A DNA stretch of 64,000 nucleotides. Origin: Tsukamurella pulmonis. GTDB lineage: Bacteria; Actinomycetota; Actinomycetes; Mycobacteriales; Mycobacteriaceae. The DNA lies in assembly GCF_900103175.1 (NCBI RefSeq), contig NZ_FNLF01000002.1:2184136-2248135 (forward strand), written 5' to 3'. Below are positions 8,280 to 17,745 of this stretch, one piece after another (the stretch's first letter is position 1; every line of letters begins with the position of its first letter). The translations under genes were made by a program, and so were the position numbers. Below the pieces are notes generated by a model. The model searched no databases, was not told where the DNA came from, and saw only the letters and a list, made by a program, of their open reading frames with translations.

Positions 8280-9199
8280 TCGACCCGCGCGAAGAGCTCG
8301 CCGACCTCGCCTACCGCACCGGCTGGGCCGTCACCAAGCGCATGCCGGAGTCCGCTGCGAAGTTCCTCATCGACGGTGTCGGTGGCCGCCTCGGCGCCCG
8401 CGGCGAGAACACCCAGCTGCGCAAGAACCTCGCGCGGGTCCTCGGGACCACGCCGGACGCGGTGCCGCAGAGCCTGATCGAGGAGTCCTCGCGCTCGTAC
8501 GCGCGGTACTGGCGCGAGTCCTTCCGGCTGCCGTCGATGGACCTGGAGGAACTGGGGCGCACGCTCGACCGGTACGTCGACGCCCCCAGCGTGCACGAGG
8601 CCGTCGCCGCGGGGAAGGGCGCCGTCCTCGCACTGCCGCACAGCGGCAACTGGGACATGGCGGGCGTGTGGCTCGCGCAGCATTACGGCCGTTTCGCGAC
8701 GGTGGCCGAGCGGCTCAAGCCCGAGTCCCTGTTCCGGCAGTTCGTGGCGTACCGCGAGTCGCTCGGGTTCGAGATCTTCCCCACGTCCGGCGGCGAGCAG
8801 CCGCCGATGCAGGCGCTGGCGCAGCGGCTGCGCGAGGGCCGCCCGATCTGCCTGCTCGGCGAGCGCGACCTGGCGCGCCACGGCGTGCCGGTCACCTTCT
8901 TCGGCGAGCGCACCCGGATGCCTGCGGGACCCGCCAAGCTCGCGATCGACACCGGCGCGCCGCTGCTGCCCGTGCACTGCTGGTTCGAGGGCGACGCGTG
9001 GGGCTTCAAGGCCGAGGCGCCGATCGACGTCTCCGGCGGTATCGAGAGCGCGACCCAGAAACTGGCGGACGCCTTCGCGCGCAACATCGCCGAGCACCCC
9101 GCCGACTGGCACATGCTGCAGCCGCTGTGGGAGTCCGACTGGTCGCAGGCGCGACGTGAGCGGATCCTCGGTGCGGACGCGGAGCCCGAGGTGCGCTGA
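8276..9199 (+). CDS. patA: Phosphatidylinositol mannoside acyltransferase
   Basis: 307 residues of the LpxL/HtrB-like acyltransferase family. The catalytic H-x4-D motif is HSGNWD (H122, D127), and ERDLARHG farther on is the usual second motif. By synteny with Rv2611c (PatA) it should transfer palmitoyl from acyl-CoA to the mannose at inositol position 2 of PIM1/PIM2 at the inner leaflet. Start GTG at 8276 overlaps the pgsA stop (GTGA), and its stop overlaps the pimA ATG by one base. Confidence 0.95.
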   Translation: MIDPREELADLAYRTGWAVTKRMPESAAKFLIDGVGGRLGARGENTQLRKNLARVLGTTPDAVPQSLIEESSRSYARYWRESFRLPSMDLEELGRTLDRYVDAPSVHEAVAAGKGAVLALPHSGNWDMAGVWLAQHYGRFATVAERLKPESLFRQFVAYRESLGFEIFPTSGGEQPPMQALAQRLREGRPICLLGERDLARHGVPVTFFGERTRMPAGPAKLAIDTGAPLLPVHCWFEGDAWGFKAEAPIDVSGGIESATQKLADAFARNIAEHPADWHMLQPLWESDWSQARRERILGADAEPEVR

Positions 9200-10353
9200 T
9201 GCGGATCGGGATGATCTGCCCGTACTCCTTCGACGTCGCGGGCGGAGTGCAGGCGCACGTCGTGGATCTCGCACGAGTGCTCATCGAACGCGGCCACGAG
9301 GTCTCTGTCCTCACGCCGTCGTCGAAGGAGACGGTGCTGCCCGACTTCGCCGTCTCCTCCGGCAAGGCCGTCGCGATCCCGTACAACGGCTCCGTCTCCC
9401 GGCTCTCCTTCGGGCCCAAGGCGTTCGCCCGCCTGCGCAAGTGGATTCGGCGCGGCGAGTTCGACGTGCTGCACGTGCACGAGCCGAACGCCCCGAGCCT
9501 CGGCATGCTGGCGCTGGCCATCGCCGACGGCCCGATCGTGGCGACCTTCCACACCTCCACCGAGAAGTCGCTGGTGCTCTCGGTCTTCCAGAGCGTCCTG
9601 CGCCCGTCGCACGAGAAGATCCGCGGCAAGATCGCGGTCTCCGAGCTAGCCCGTCGCTGGCAGATGGAGTCCCTCGGCTCCGACGCGATCGAGATCCCCA
9701 ACGGCGTCGATGTGCGGACCTTCTCCGACGCCGAACCGCTGCCCGGTTATCCGCGCGCCGGCAAGACGGTGCTCTTCCTCGGCCGCTACGACGAGCCGCG
9801 CAAGGGCATGGCCGTCTTCCTCGAGGCGCTGCCGGCGATCGTCGCCGCGCAGCCCGACGTCGAGGTGTTGGTGATCGGCCGCGGCGACGAGGAGAAGTTG
9901 TTGCGCGAGGCCGGCCCGTACGCCGGGCACCTGCGGCTGATGGGTGCCGTCACCGACGAGGAGAAGGCCTCCGCGCTGCGCTCCGCCGACGTCTACGTCG
10001 CCCCGAACCTCGGCGGCGAGAGCTTCGGCATCGTGCTCGTCGAGGCCATGGCGGCCGGGACCGCCGTGGTCGCGAGCAACCTCAACGCCTTCGAGCGGGT
10101 GCTCGACGGGGGCGAGGCCGGGCGCCTGTTCCCGGTCGGCGACGGTGCCGCCCTCGGCCGCACCATCGTCGACCTGCTCGACGACGACTTCCGTCGCGCC
10201 GAGCTCGTCACCCACGCCTCCGAGGTGGTCTGGCGCTTCGACTGGTCCGTTGTCGCCGAGCAGGTGATCCGCGTCTACGAGACCGTCGCCGTGCCCGGCG
10301 TGGTCGTGTCGATCCCGGGCGCCGGGAGCGAAGCGAGCGGGCCCCGTGACTGA
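9199..10353 (+). CDS. pimA: GDP-mannose-dependent phosphatidylinositol mannosyltransferase
   Basis: 384 residues, GT4 family, GT-B fold. It adds the first mannose from GDP-mannose to phosphatidylinositol. The N-terminal GGVQAHVVDLA loop and the C-terminal E-x7-E motif (E274 in GGESFG to E282 in VEAM) are both present. It overlaps patA by one base. The last residues (GAGSEASGPRD) and stop are encoded inside the first unit of a 36-bp tandem repeat, so the C-terminal tail seems to be made by the repeat rather than by the conserved enzyme. Confidence 0.95.
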   Translation: MRIGMICPYSFDVAGGVQAHVVDLARVLIERGHEVSVLTPSSKETVLPDFAVSSGKAVAIPYNGSVSRLSFGPKAFARLRKWIRRGEFDVLHVHEPNAPSLGMLALAIADGPIVATFHTSTEKSLVLSVFQSVLRPSHEKIRGKIAVSELARRWQMESLGSDAIEIPNGVDVRTFSDAEPLPGYPRAGKTVLFLGRYDEPRKGMAVFLEALPAIVAAQPDVEVLVIGRGDEEKLLREAGPYAGHLRLMGAVTDEEKASALRSADVYVAPNLGGESFGIVLVEAMAAGTAVVASNLNAFERVLDGGEAGRLFPVGDGAALGRTIVDLLDDDFRRAELVTHASEVVWRFDWSVVAEQVIRVYETVAVPGVVVSIPGAGSEASGPRD

Positions 10354-10426
10354 GCCGCCGGGAGCGAAGCGAGCGGGCCCCGTGACTGAGCCGCCGGGAG
10401 CGAAGCGAGCGGGCCCCGTGACTGAG
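10321..10426 (+). repeat. Three-copy 36-bp tandem repeat at the 3' end of pimA
   Basis: Units begin at 10321, 10357 and 10393 and are identical over the first 34 bases; each starts gccgggagcgaagcgagcgg and ends ccccgtgactgag, with cc as the joint. The third unit lacks the joint. The pimA TGA falls in unit 1. Because 36 is a multiple of 3, each unit keeps the same frame and contains the same in-frame stop. The copies carry a GGGCCC palindrome but no long hairpin and no T-run. It lies just before the NUDIX gene start. Confidence 0.95.
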
Positions 10427-10440
10427 ATGAGGGTGTCGCC

Positions 10441-11472
10441 GTGCTGAATCTCACCGCAACCACCGTGCTGGTGATCGGCCTGATCGTCATGGCCGTGCTC
10501 GTCGTGGCGGCCCTGGCGTATCAGACCGCGCACCGTCTGGACCGGTTGCACGTGCGGGTCGATCTCTCGTTCGCCGCGCTCGAGGCCGCCCTCGCGCGAC
10601 GGTCCGCCGTCGCCCGGGCCGTGGCGGCGTCCATCCCCGCGGACCGCGGGCCGATGCTGCGCGCAGCGGCAGACCGCGCCGAGAACGCCGCGCCCGAGGA
10701 TCGGATGCCGATGGAGAACCGGCTCTCCGCCGCGATCGGGGCCATCGACATCGAGAACCTGCCGCGTTCGCTCGTCGCCGAGATCGCCGACGCCGACACC
10801 CGTGTCACGATGGCCCGGCGCTTCCACAACGACGCCGTCCGCGACACTCGGGCGCTGCGCGGGCGGCGGTTCGTGCGCTGGCTGCACCTCGGGGGCACCG
10901 CGCCGATGCCGCAGTACTTCGACATCGTCGACCGCGGCGGCATCCTGCCCGCGGCTCTGCTCGCGGCCAACGACGAGCGCAGGGTCTCGGCCCGGGTCAT
11001 CGTCCTCGATCCCGACGGTGCCGTGTTGCTGGTCCGCGGCCACGAGCCGGTCCCGGAGGGCAGGACACCGTCGAATCACTGGTGGTTCACCGTCGGCGGC
11101 GGAGTCGAGCGGGGCGAGGACCTGCGCGTAGCGGCCGCGCGCGAACTGCTGGAGGAGACGGGCCGGGCCCTCGCGCCGTCGGCGTTCGTCGGGCCCCTCT
11201 ACCGCCGAGAGGCCGTGTTCTCCTTCGACGGGGAGGTGATCGACTCGGTGGAGTACTTCTTCGCGGTCGGCACCGAACGCTTCGAGCCGGCACCGTCGGG
11301 TTGGACCGAACTGGAGCGTCGCACCCTCGACGAGATGCGCTGGTGCACGCCCGACGAGATCCGCGCGCTCGCGGATCCCGTCTACCCCGCGACGCTCGCC
11401 GACCTGATCCCGGCCGCTCACGCGGCCGTCGGCTCCGGCGCGGCGCCGGCCTCGCCGACCCCCGTCGAATAG
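10441..11472 (+). CDS. Membrane-anchored NUDIX hydrolase
   Basis: 343 residues. An N-terminal membrane helix (about residues 7-28) is followed by a helical LemA-like segment with many Arg and Ala (30-140), then a NUDIX domain (from about 180). The NUDIX box is complete: G220-x5-E226-x7-R234-E235 then LLEETG. NUDIX enzymes cleave nucleoside diphosphates linked to another group; the substrate here is unknown. M. tuberculosis Rv2609c holds the same place beside pimA. GTG at 10441 has weak upstream GAGGG. The kinase gene follows after 9 bp, so the two may be co-expressed. Confidence 0.9.
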   Translation: MLNLTATTVLVIGLIVMAVLVVAALAYQTAHRLDRLHVRVDLSFAALEAALARRSAVARAVAASIPADRGPMLRAAADRAENAAPEDRMPMENRLSAAIGAIDIENLPRSLVAEIADADTRVTMARRFHNDAVRDTRALRGRRFVRWLHLGGTAPMPQYFDIVDRGGILPAALLAANDERRVSARVIVLDPDGAVLLVRGHEPVPEGRTPSNHWWFTVGGGVERGEDLRVAAARELLEETGRALAPSAFVGPLYRREAVFSFDGEVIDSVEYFFAVGTERFEPAPSGWTELERRTLDEMRWCTPDEIRALADPVYPATLADLIPAAHAAVGSGAAPASPTPVE

Positions 11473-11481
11473 GAGGCCGCC

Positions 11482-13041
11482 GTGGCGCCGAAGGAGATCT
11501 CCGGGTACCGGGTGGTGCGCCGCCTCGGGGCGGGCGGCATGGGCGAGGTCTTCCTCGTCGAGCACCCGCGGCTGCCCCGGCAGGACGCACTCAAGCTGCT
11601 CGGGCCCCAGTTCGGCGGCGACCCGCAGTTCGCCGCTCGCTTCCTGCGCGAGGCCGACATCCTCGCGGGCCTGCGGCACCCGAACATCGTCACGATCCAC
11701 GACCGCGGCGAGTACGAGGACCGGCTCTGGCTCGCGATGGAGTACGTCGCGGGGGAGGACGCCGCGCAGTACCTGCGCACCCGCGGGCCGCTGCCGCCCG
11801 AGACCGTCGTGCAGATCGTCGAGCAGGTCGGCAGTGCCCTCGACTGGGCGTGGAGCGAGAGCCGCCTGACGCACCGCGACATCAAGCCCGGCAACATCCT
11901 GATCGAGCCCGCGCGGTCCGGCCGCCCTCCCGTGGCCAAGCTCGTGGACTTCGGCATCGCCAAGGCCGGCGACGAGGCGAGTTCGCTGACCGCCACCGGG
12001 GTGGCCGTCGGCACGATGGCCTACCTCGCGCCCGAGGTGATCGAGGGCGAGCCGCTGGACAACCGCGCCGACGAGTACTCGCTCGCCTGCACCGCCTTCG
12101 AGCTGCTGACGGGCGCGCCGCCGTACGGGCCGGGCACGCCCAGTTCGGTGATGATGGCGCACCTGCAGGCCCCGGTCCCGGACCCCGCGTCGCGGCTGGC
12201 GGGGTTGCCGTCGGGCCTCGGTCCGGTCTTCGCCCGGGCGATGGCCAAGCGGCCGGCGGAGCGGTTCCCCGACAACGCCGCGTTCGCGGCCGCCCTCCGC
12301 GACGCCCTGGGGACCGCGCCCGCCGTCGCGGGGCGTCCGCCCGTCGTCGGTTCGACGTCGCCGAACCGTCCGCCGATGCAGCCCTCCGAGCCGACGCTGA
12401 TCCGGCCGACGCCGCCGCCCACGCCGATTCCGGCCTACGCGTCCGGCACCACGCCGCCGCCCGGCGGCCCACCGCCGGGGCCGGCGCGGGGCAACGGCCG
12501 GGTCATCGCGCTGAGCGCGGTCGTCGCGGTGCTCGTCGTCGCGCTGGTGGTCGTCGGCTTCCTCGCCTTCGGGCGCGACGATGCCGGTGCCCCGGTGGCT
12601 GCCACCGGATCGTCGACGCCGTCGACCACGACGGACCTCCCGACGACGACTCCGGTCGCGACCACCCCCTCCGTCCGCGTCCCGACGGTGCCCGGCACCG
12701 ACGCCTACGGCTTCGTCGGCAGCCCGGCCCGCTGCGGTGGCGGCGAGACGCTCGAATTCGCATTGCTCACGACCGGGGCCGGCTCGGGATCGCGGGTCGT
12801 GGTCTGCAGCGCCGACGGTGCCTTCACCTACCGCGGTGCACGGGCATCGGGCGACAACAGCGGCGTCACCCTGCCCGCGACGGAATCGGGCGCCGGTGCC
12901 TACCGCGCGGTGAACCGCGACGCCAAGGGCAAGTCCGACAACGACCACATCTACACCGTGAGCGCCAGCGGCCTGGTCATCTCCCGCGGCGACGGGCGGG
13001 CCGTCGCCTCCGAGCCCGCCCGCGCCGTCTGGGTGCGCTGA
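11482..13041 (+). CDS. Transmembrane Ser/Thr protein kinase (Pkn type)
   Basis: 519 residues. The cytosolic Hanks-type kinase domain (about 8-275) has G-loop GAGGMGEV, ATP lysine K38, HRDIKPGN (H131, D133, K135), DFG at 156-158 and an APE motif. A Pro/Thr-rich linker leads to one membrane helix (about 341-364) and an external C-terminal domain of about 150 residues. That domain holds two cysteines (PARCGGG and VVVCSADG) that could form a disulfide, and is unlike PASTA repeats, so the ligand is unknown. GTG at 11482 is preceded by AGGAGG. It is absent from this position in M. tuberculosis. Confidence 0.93.
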   Translation: MAPKEISGYRVVRRLGAGGMGEVFLVEHPRLPRQDALKLLGPQFGGDPQFAARFLREADILAGLRHPNIVTIHDRGEYEDRLWLAMEYVAGEDAAQYLRTRGPLPPETVVQIVEQVGSALDWAWSESRLTHRDIKPGNILIEPARSGRPPVAKLVDFGIAKAGDEASSLTATGVAVGTMAYLAPEVIEGEPLDNRADEYSLACTAFELLTGAPPYGPGTPSSVMMAHLQAPVPDPASRLAGLPSGLGPVFARAMAKRPAERFPDNAAFAAALRDALGTAPAVAGRPPVVGSTSPNRPPMQPSEPTLIRPTPPPTPIPAYASGTTPPPGGPPPGPARGNGRVIALSAVVAVLVVALVVVGFLAFGRDDAGAPVAATGSSTPSTTTDLPTTTPVATTPSVRVPTVPGTDAYGFVGSPARCGGGETLEFALLTTGAGSGSRVVVCSADGAFTYRGARASGDNSGVTLPATESGAGAYRAVNRDAKGKSDNDHIYTVSASGLVISRGDGRAVASEPARAVWVR

Positions 13042-13092
13042 CCCGCCCCCCGATCCGTCGCGTCCCCACCGAAACGCCACAGCCCCCACCCG

Positions 13093-13145
13093 ATTCGATC
13101 CGTCCCCACCGAAACGACGCGCGTTCCGGTGGGGACGGAACGAAT
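13093..13145. terminator. Bidirectional inverted-repeat terminator
   Basis: Arms 13093-13116 and 13122-13145 pair with two mismatches over 24 bp around the loop acgcg. It lies between the convergent kinase and the 165-residue gene, the expected place for a bidirectional terminator. A further direct copy of cgtccccaccgaaacg lies at 13061-13076, 40 bp before the left-arm copy at 13101-13116. There is no T-run, as is common in high-GC actinobacteria. Confidence 0.75.
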
Positions 13146-13161
13146 CAGGGGGGCGGGGGCG

Positions 13162-13659
13162 TCAGCGCGAGGTGATGACGGGGCCGCCTGTCCCGTCGCG
13201 GTGCGCCGCGGTGATTGCCCCGTCGCGGACGTCCCACACGCCGGGTGGGGTTCGGTGTGCCCGGTAGGCCTCCCACGCGTCACTCGCGTCCTGCACGACG
13301 AAGACGCGGAGATCGCTCGCAGGAGCAGTCTCGAGCTCCAGCCATCGGGGATCGGTCGTAATGATCTCGCCGCCCGAGTAGTCGATGAACGAGCCGCCCA
13401 CGGTGAACATCCAGTCGAAGGCCATGTCGATCTCGGTGTCGATCGGGCGGCTGATGGCGAGGTGCTGCTCGTCGGCGGTGATGCGCGGCAGCAATCCGTC
13501 GGCGATGTCCTCGGCGGTCAGGTATTCGCCGGGGGAATCGGGTACGGCGACGAGCGACCACGTCGCGATGAAGCGGACCACGCGTTCCGTGGCGAAATCG
13601 GGACCCACGGTGAGCTCGGCCGCCGGAACGAACGGGTGCACCGCAATCATTCCGCCCAT
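13162..13659 (-). CDS. Hypothetical protein
   Basis: 165 residues from the ATG at 13659 (MGGMIAVHPFVPAAELTVG); an ATG three codons later is equally possible. No signal peptide or membrane helix is evident. It is acidic, with many Trp, Phe and Asp (AFDWMFTVGGSFIDYSGGEI, WLELETAPA, DASDAWEAYRAH), and looks like a globular cytosolic protein. I do not recognise the family. It stands alone between the kinase and pdxS and is transcribed against both. A promoter for it must lie in the 150-bp gap before pdxS. Confidence 0.65.
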   Translation of the reverse strand: MGGMIAVHPFVPAAELTVGPDFATERVVRFIATWSLVAVPDSPGEYLTAEDIADGLLPRITADEQHLAISRPIDTEIDMAFDWMFTVGGSFIDYSGGEIITTDPRWLELETAPASDLRVFVVQDASDAWEAYRAHRTPPGVWDVRDGAITAAHRDGTGGPVITSR

Positions 13660-13808
13660 GACGTCAGTGTAGAGAAGACACCGCCGTGACCTGTGGGTGT
13701 GCCCGGACCGCACCGTCGACAACCGGCGTCCCGACCCGGGCTGGGAACCGCGGACCGTCATCGGGAATACTGGAACCCCGCACGCCCCACCTACGAGGAG
13801 ACCTGTCA

Positions 13809-14714
<906 letters not shown>

Positions 14715-14812
14715 CGGCATGTCGCCCGCCGGTGTCCGACGATTCGCGCTAGCGTCGAGACTGCGCGTGTCGGGCACGGCGCGGTACTGAAGTGGAAGCA
14801 GTGAGGCGGAGG

Positions 14813-16081
14813 ATGTCAGACCAAGCAACGGCCAGGGCCACCCAGGAGTACGGAGCTCAGCCGTCCCTGGGCGGATCGCAGGTGGAGGCCGCGCCCACGG
14901 TGCTGCGCGTCCTCGCGTACATCGCGGACCTGTGCGTCGCGTCCGCGGTGGTCGCGATCGCCCTGATCGTGAACGTGGTGGCCGGCCTCGAGCTGGGCTG
15001 GGTCTTCCTCGGCATCGGTGTCGCGGTGGCGATCGTCGCCTCGATCGTGCTGCACGGGCTCTACGGCGCCAGCCCCGGCAAATCGCTCGCCGGCCTCACG
15101 GTCGTCGACGCCGACTCGCGCCAGCCGATCGCGTTCCCGGCCTCGGCGATCCGCTCGGTGGTGTTCAACGTTCTGGCACCGCTCGTCTACCTCCCGGCCT
15201 GGTCCGTCCTCGCCGACGGTGGGCACCGGGGCGTGCACGAGAAGGCCTCGCGCTCGACCGTCGTCGACGAGGCCGACGTCGCCGCGCCCGTCCGCGCGCG
15301 TTCGGCCGCGCCGTCGGGCCCGCTCGGCGGCCTGGTGACCGGAGAGTCCGAGAGCAGCCTGCAGCGCATTCCGAAGCCTCTGCCCGAGTCGGCCGCCGCG
15401 GGCGCGGCGACCGAGGTCGTCGGCGTGGACGAGCCGCGCGAGCGGATGCAGCCCCCGTCGCTGCCGCCGCTGCCGGACGACGTTCCCGGTCTGCGCCCGA
15501 TCCCGCCCCGCTTCGGTCCGCCGCCCACGGCGGAGGAGCAGGCCGCCGCAGCGCAGTCGCCGACCCCGGCGTTCGCGCCGCCGCCGCAGCCGCCGCAGGT
15601 CGCACCCCGGCCCACGGGGCCGACCGGCCCCACCGGCCAGCCGCAGGCGCGCCCGCAGGGCCCCTCACAGCCGCCCGTCGCACGCCCGGTGCCGCCGCAG
15701 GCCGCGCCGCAGCAGGGGCGCCCCGCTGCGCCCGCGCCGTCGGGCGGAGCGCCCGTCGTCCTGCGCTTCGACGACGGCCACTCGGTCGACGTCCGGGGCG
15801 ACGGCATCATCGGTCGCGAGCCGGTCGTGCCCTCGGGCTCCGACCCGGCCAAGGTCACCAAGCACGTGCTGGTCGACGACACTGCTTCGGTGTCGAAGAC
15901 GCACTTGCTGTTCGGCATCACCCGCGGTGAACTGTGGGTGGAGGACGTGGGCTCGACCAACGGTTCCGCGATCGCGTTCGGCGATTCGTGGACCGAGCTC
16001 ACCAAGGGAGTCAGGTACGCCGTGGAGAAGGGCAGCGTCGTGCACATGGGGCAGCGGAGTTTCAAGGTGTTCGCAGGATGA
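14813..16081 (+). CDS. RDD membrane domain fused to a C-terminal FHA domain
   Basis: About 422 residues. The N-terminal RDD domain (about 25-140) has three membrane segments and the YGASPGKSLAGLTVVD pattern. A long Pro/Gln/Ala-rich linker (about 170-310) leads to an FHA domain (about 315-422) with IIGREP, SVSKTHL (Ser-x2-His) and STNGS, the residues that bind phosphothreonine. It overlaps the phosphatase start by 4 bp (GATGA). Start is uncertain: GTGs at 14792 and 14801 and the ATG at 14813 are all in frame. It may be a membrane target or scaffold for kinase signalling. Confidence 0.9.
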   Translation: MSDQATARATQEYGAQPSLGGSQVEAAPTVLRVLAYIADLCVASAVVAIALIVNVVAGLELGWVFLGIGVAVAIVASIVLHGLYGASPGKSLAGLTVVDADSRQPIAFPASAIRSVVFNVLAPLVYLPAWSVLADGGHRGVHEKASRSTVVDEADVAAPVRARSAAPSGPLGGLVTGESESSLQRIPKPLPESAAAGAATEVVGVDEPRERMQPPSLPPLPDDVPGLRPIPPRFGPPPTAEEQAAAAQSPTPAFAPPPQPPQVAPRPTGPTGPTGQPQARPQGPSQPPVARPVPPQAAPQQGRPAAPAPSGGAPVVLRFDDGHSVDVRGDGIIGREPVVPSGSDPAKVTKHVLVDDTASVSKTHLLFGITRGELWVEDVGSTNGSAIAFGDSWTELTKGVRYAVEKGSVVHMGQRSFKVFAG

Positions 16082-16881
16082 CGACGGAAGCGGGGGAGGC
16101 ACGCTCCGAGATCGTCTACGGCGCGCAGGGCGGCGTGTCCATGAAGTGGGTCGCCATCAGCAATCCGGGACGCGTGCGCATGACCAACGAGGACGGTGCG
16201 CTCACCGGCCCGGGCATGTTCCTGCTGGCCGACGGCATGGGCGGCCACGACGCGGGCGAGGTGGCCTCGGCCGCCGCTCTCGAGGCGCTCGCCGAGGTCT
16301 TCGGGCCCGAGCCGGTGGACGCCCAGGTCGTGATGGAGCAGGTCGTCGACCGGCTGCGCGACGCACACGCGGCGATCGAGGCCATCGATTCCGAGACGGG
16401 CAAGCGCGCGGGCACGACGGTGACCGGAGTCCTGCTCACCACGTACGAGGGCGTGCCGCACTGGCTGGTGGTCAACATCGGCGATTCGCGCACCTACCGG
16501 CTCGCCGAGGGCTACTTCGAGCAGCTCACCGTCGATCACTCGCAGGTCCAGGAGCTGATCAACGGCGGCTTCCTGAGCCCCGAACAGGCCCGCGTCGATC
16601 CGCGGCGCAACGTCATCACCCGCGCCCTCGGCGCGGGTATGGAGCCCGACGCCGACTTCTGGATCGTGCCGGCGCAGCCGCGCGAGAAGCTGCTGGTGTG
16701 CTCCGACGGTCTCAACGGTGAGCTCACCGACGACGAGATCCGTCAGATCCTCGAGAGCGACGTGCCGATCGACGAGTGCGCCGATCAGCTCGTGGCCGCG
16801 GCCCTCAACGCGGGCGGCCGCGACAACGTCACGGTGATCGTGGTGGACGCCACCACGGAACAGACCGATCCGGACTGGTGA
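16078..16881 (+). CDS. PP2C-family protein phosphatase
   Basis: 267 residues, cytosolic, with no membrane anchor, unlike mycobacterial PstP. Metal-binding motifs are present: TNEDGAL, LLADGMGGHDAGE, LLVCSDGLNGEL and GGRDNVTVIVVD. PP2C enzymes remove phosphate from Ser/Thr using two Mn or Mg ions. The 4-bp overlap with the FHA gene implies equal expression and a working pair; the FHA protein may bring the phosphatase to membrane phosphoproteins such as the kinase 3 kb upstream. That partnership is inferred from position. Confidence 0.94.
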   Translation: MTTEAGEARSEIVYGAQGGVSMKWVAISNPGRVRMTNEDGALTGPGMFLLADGMGGHDAGEVASAAALEALAEVFGPEPVDAQVVMEQVVDRLRDAHAAIEAIDSETGKRAGTTVTGVLLTTYEGVPHWLVVNIGDSRTYRLAEGYFEQLTVDHSQVQELINGGFLSPEQARVDPRRNVITRALGAGMEPDADFWIVPAQPREKLLVCSDGLNGELTDDEIRQILESDVPIDECADQLVAAALNAGGRDNVTVIVVDATTEQTDPDW

Positions 16882-16901
16882 CCTGAGTAAAGTCATCCCT
16901 C

Positions 16902-17726
16902 GTGGCTGACATCGAAGCACTACTGAGTCTCGAGCAGATCGACCGCGACATCTTCCGCGGTATCCACGCCCCGTCGATCCTGGTGCGCACCTTCGGCGGC
17001 CAGGTGGCCGGGCAGGCGTTGCGCTCGGCGATCGAGACGGTGCCCGACGAGATGCAGGTGCACTCGCTGCACGGCTACTTCCTGCGTCCCGGCAACCCGG
17101 ACGCCGATACCGTCTTCCTGGTCGACCGGATCCGCGACGGCAGGTCCTTCTGCACCCGCCGCGTCAACGGCGTCCAGAACGGCGAGGCGATCTTCTCGAT
17201 GTCGGCGTCGTTCCAGTTGCCCGGGCAGGACGGCATCGAGCACGCCGACGAGATGCCGCCGACCCGCGACCCGGAATCGGTGCTGAGCCCGCGCGAGGAT
17301 CCCAACGCGACGCGCGAGAGCCTCGGGCTCTTCGCGGAGTGGAGCGACTGGGACATCCGCATCGTGCCGCAGGAGGAGACCACGCCGTACACGGGGCGGG
17401 CCGTGCATCAGCAGGTCTGGTTCCGGCACATCAAGCGCCTCCCGGACGATCAGAACGTGCACACCAGCGCTCTCGCGTACATGAGCGACATGACGCTGCT
17501 CGGCTCGGCACGCGTCGCGCACCCCGGCGTCGACACCCAGGTCGCCTCGCTCGACCACGCGATGTGGTTCCTGCGGCCGTTCCGCGCCGACGAGTGGCTC
17601 CTCTACGACCAGACGTCGCCGTCCGCCGGAGGCGGCCGGGCGCTGACCGCCGGCCGCATCTTCGCGCAGGACGGCGCGCTCGTGGCGGTCGTCATCCAGG
17701 AGGGCCTGCACCGCTTCCGGCAGTAG
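16902..17726 (+). CDS. tesB: Acyl-CoA thioesterase II
   Basis: 274 residues with the double hot-dog fold of TesB. It hydrolyses acyl-CoA to fatty acid and CoA. Recognisable blocks: [13 protein letters not shown] in the first half, [20 protein letters not shown], and [20 protein letters not shown] in the second, with the Asp of SLDHAMWF in the usual catalytic place. GTG at 16902 follows the phosphatase by 20 bp. Rv2605c is the counterpart next to the PLP synthase genes; no biochemical link to vitamin B6 is evident. Confidence 0.95.
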   Translation: MADIEALLSLEQIDRDIFRGIHAPSILVRTFGGQVAGQALRSAIETVPDEMQVHSLHGYFLRPGNPDADTVFLVDRIRDGRSFCTRRVNGVQNGEAIFSMSASFQLPGQDGIEHADEMPPTRDPESVLSPREDPNATRESLGLFAEWSDWDIRIVPQEETTPYTGRAVHQQVWFRHIKRLPDDQNVHTSALAYMSDMTLLGSARVAHPGVDTQVASLDHAMWFLRPFRADEWLLYDQTSPSAGGGRALTAGRIFAQDGALVAVVIQEGLHRFRQ

Positions 17727-17745
17727 CCGCCTAGGCTGGCTCCCC

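Noticed and set aside
10321-10426. 36-bp repeats considered as a CRISPR array
   Set aside because: The copies are directly adjacent with no unique spacers and no cas genes nearby.
9646-13089. 1147-codon reverse-strand open frame opposite pimA, the NUDIX gene and the kinase
   Set aside because: It is antisense to three well-supported genes, has Arg/Gly/Asp-rich low-complexity translation and no domain; long open antisense frames are normal at this GC.
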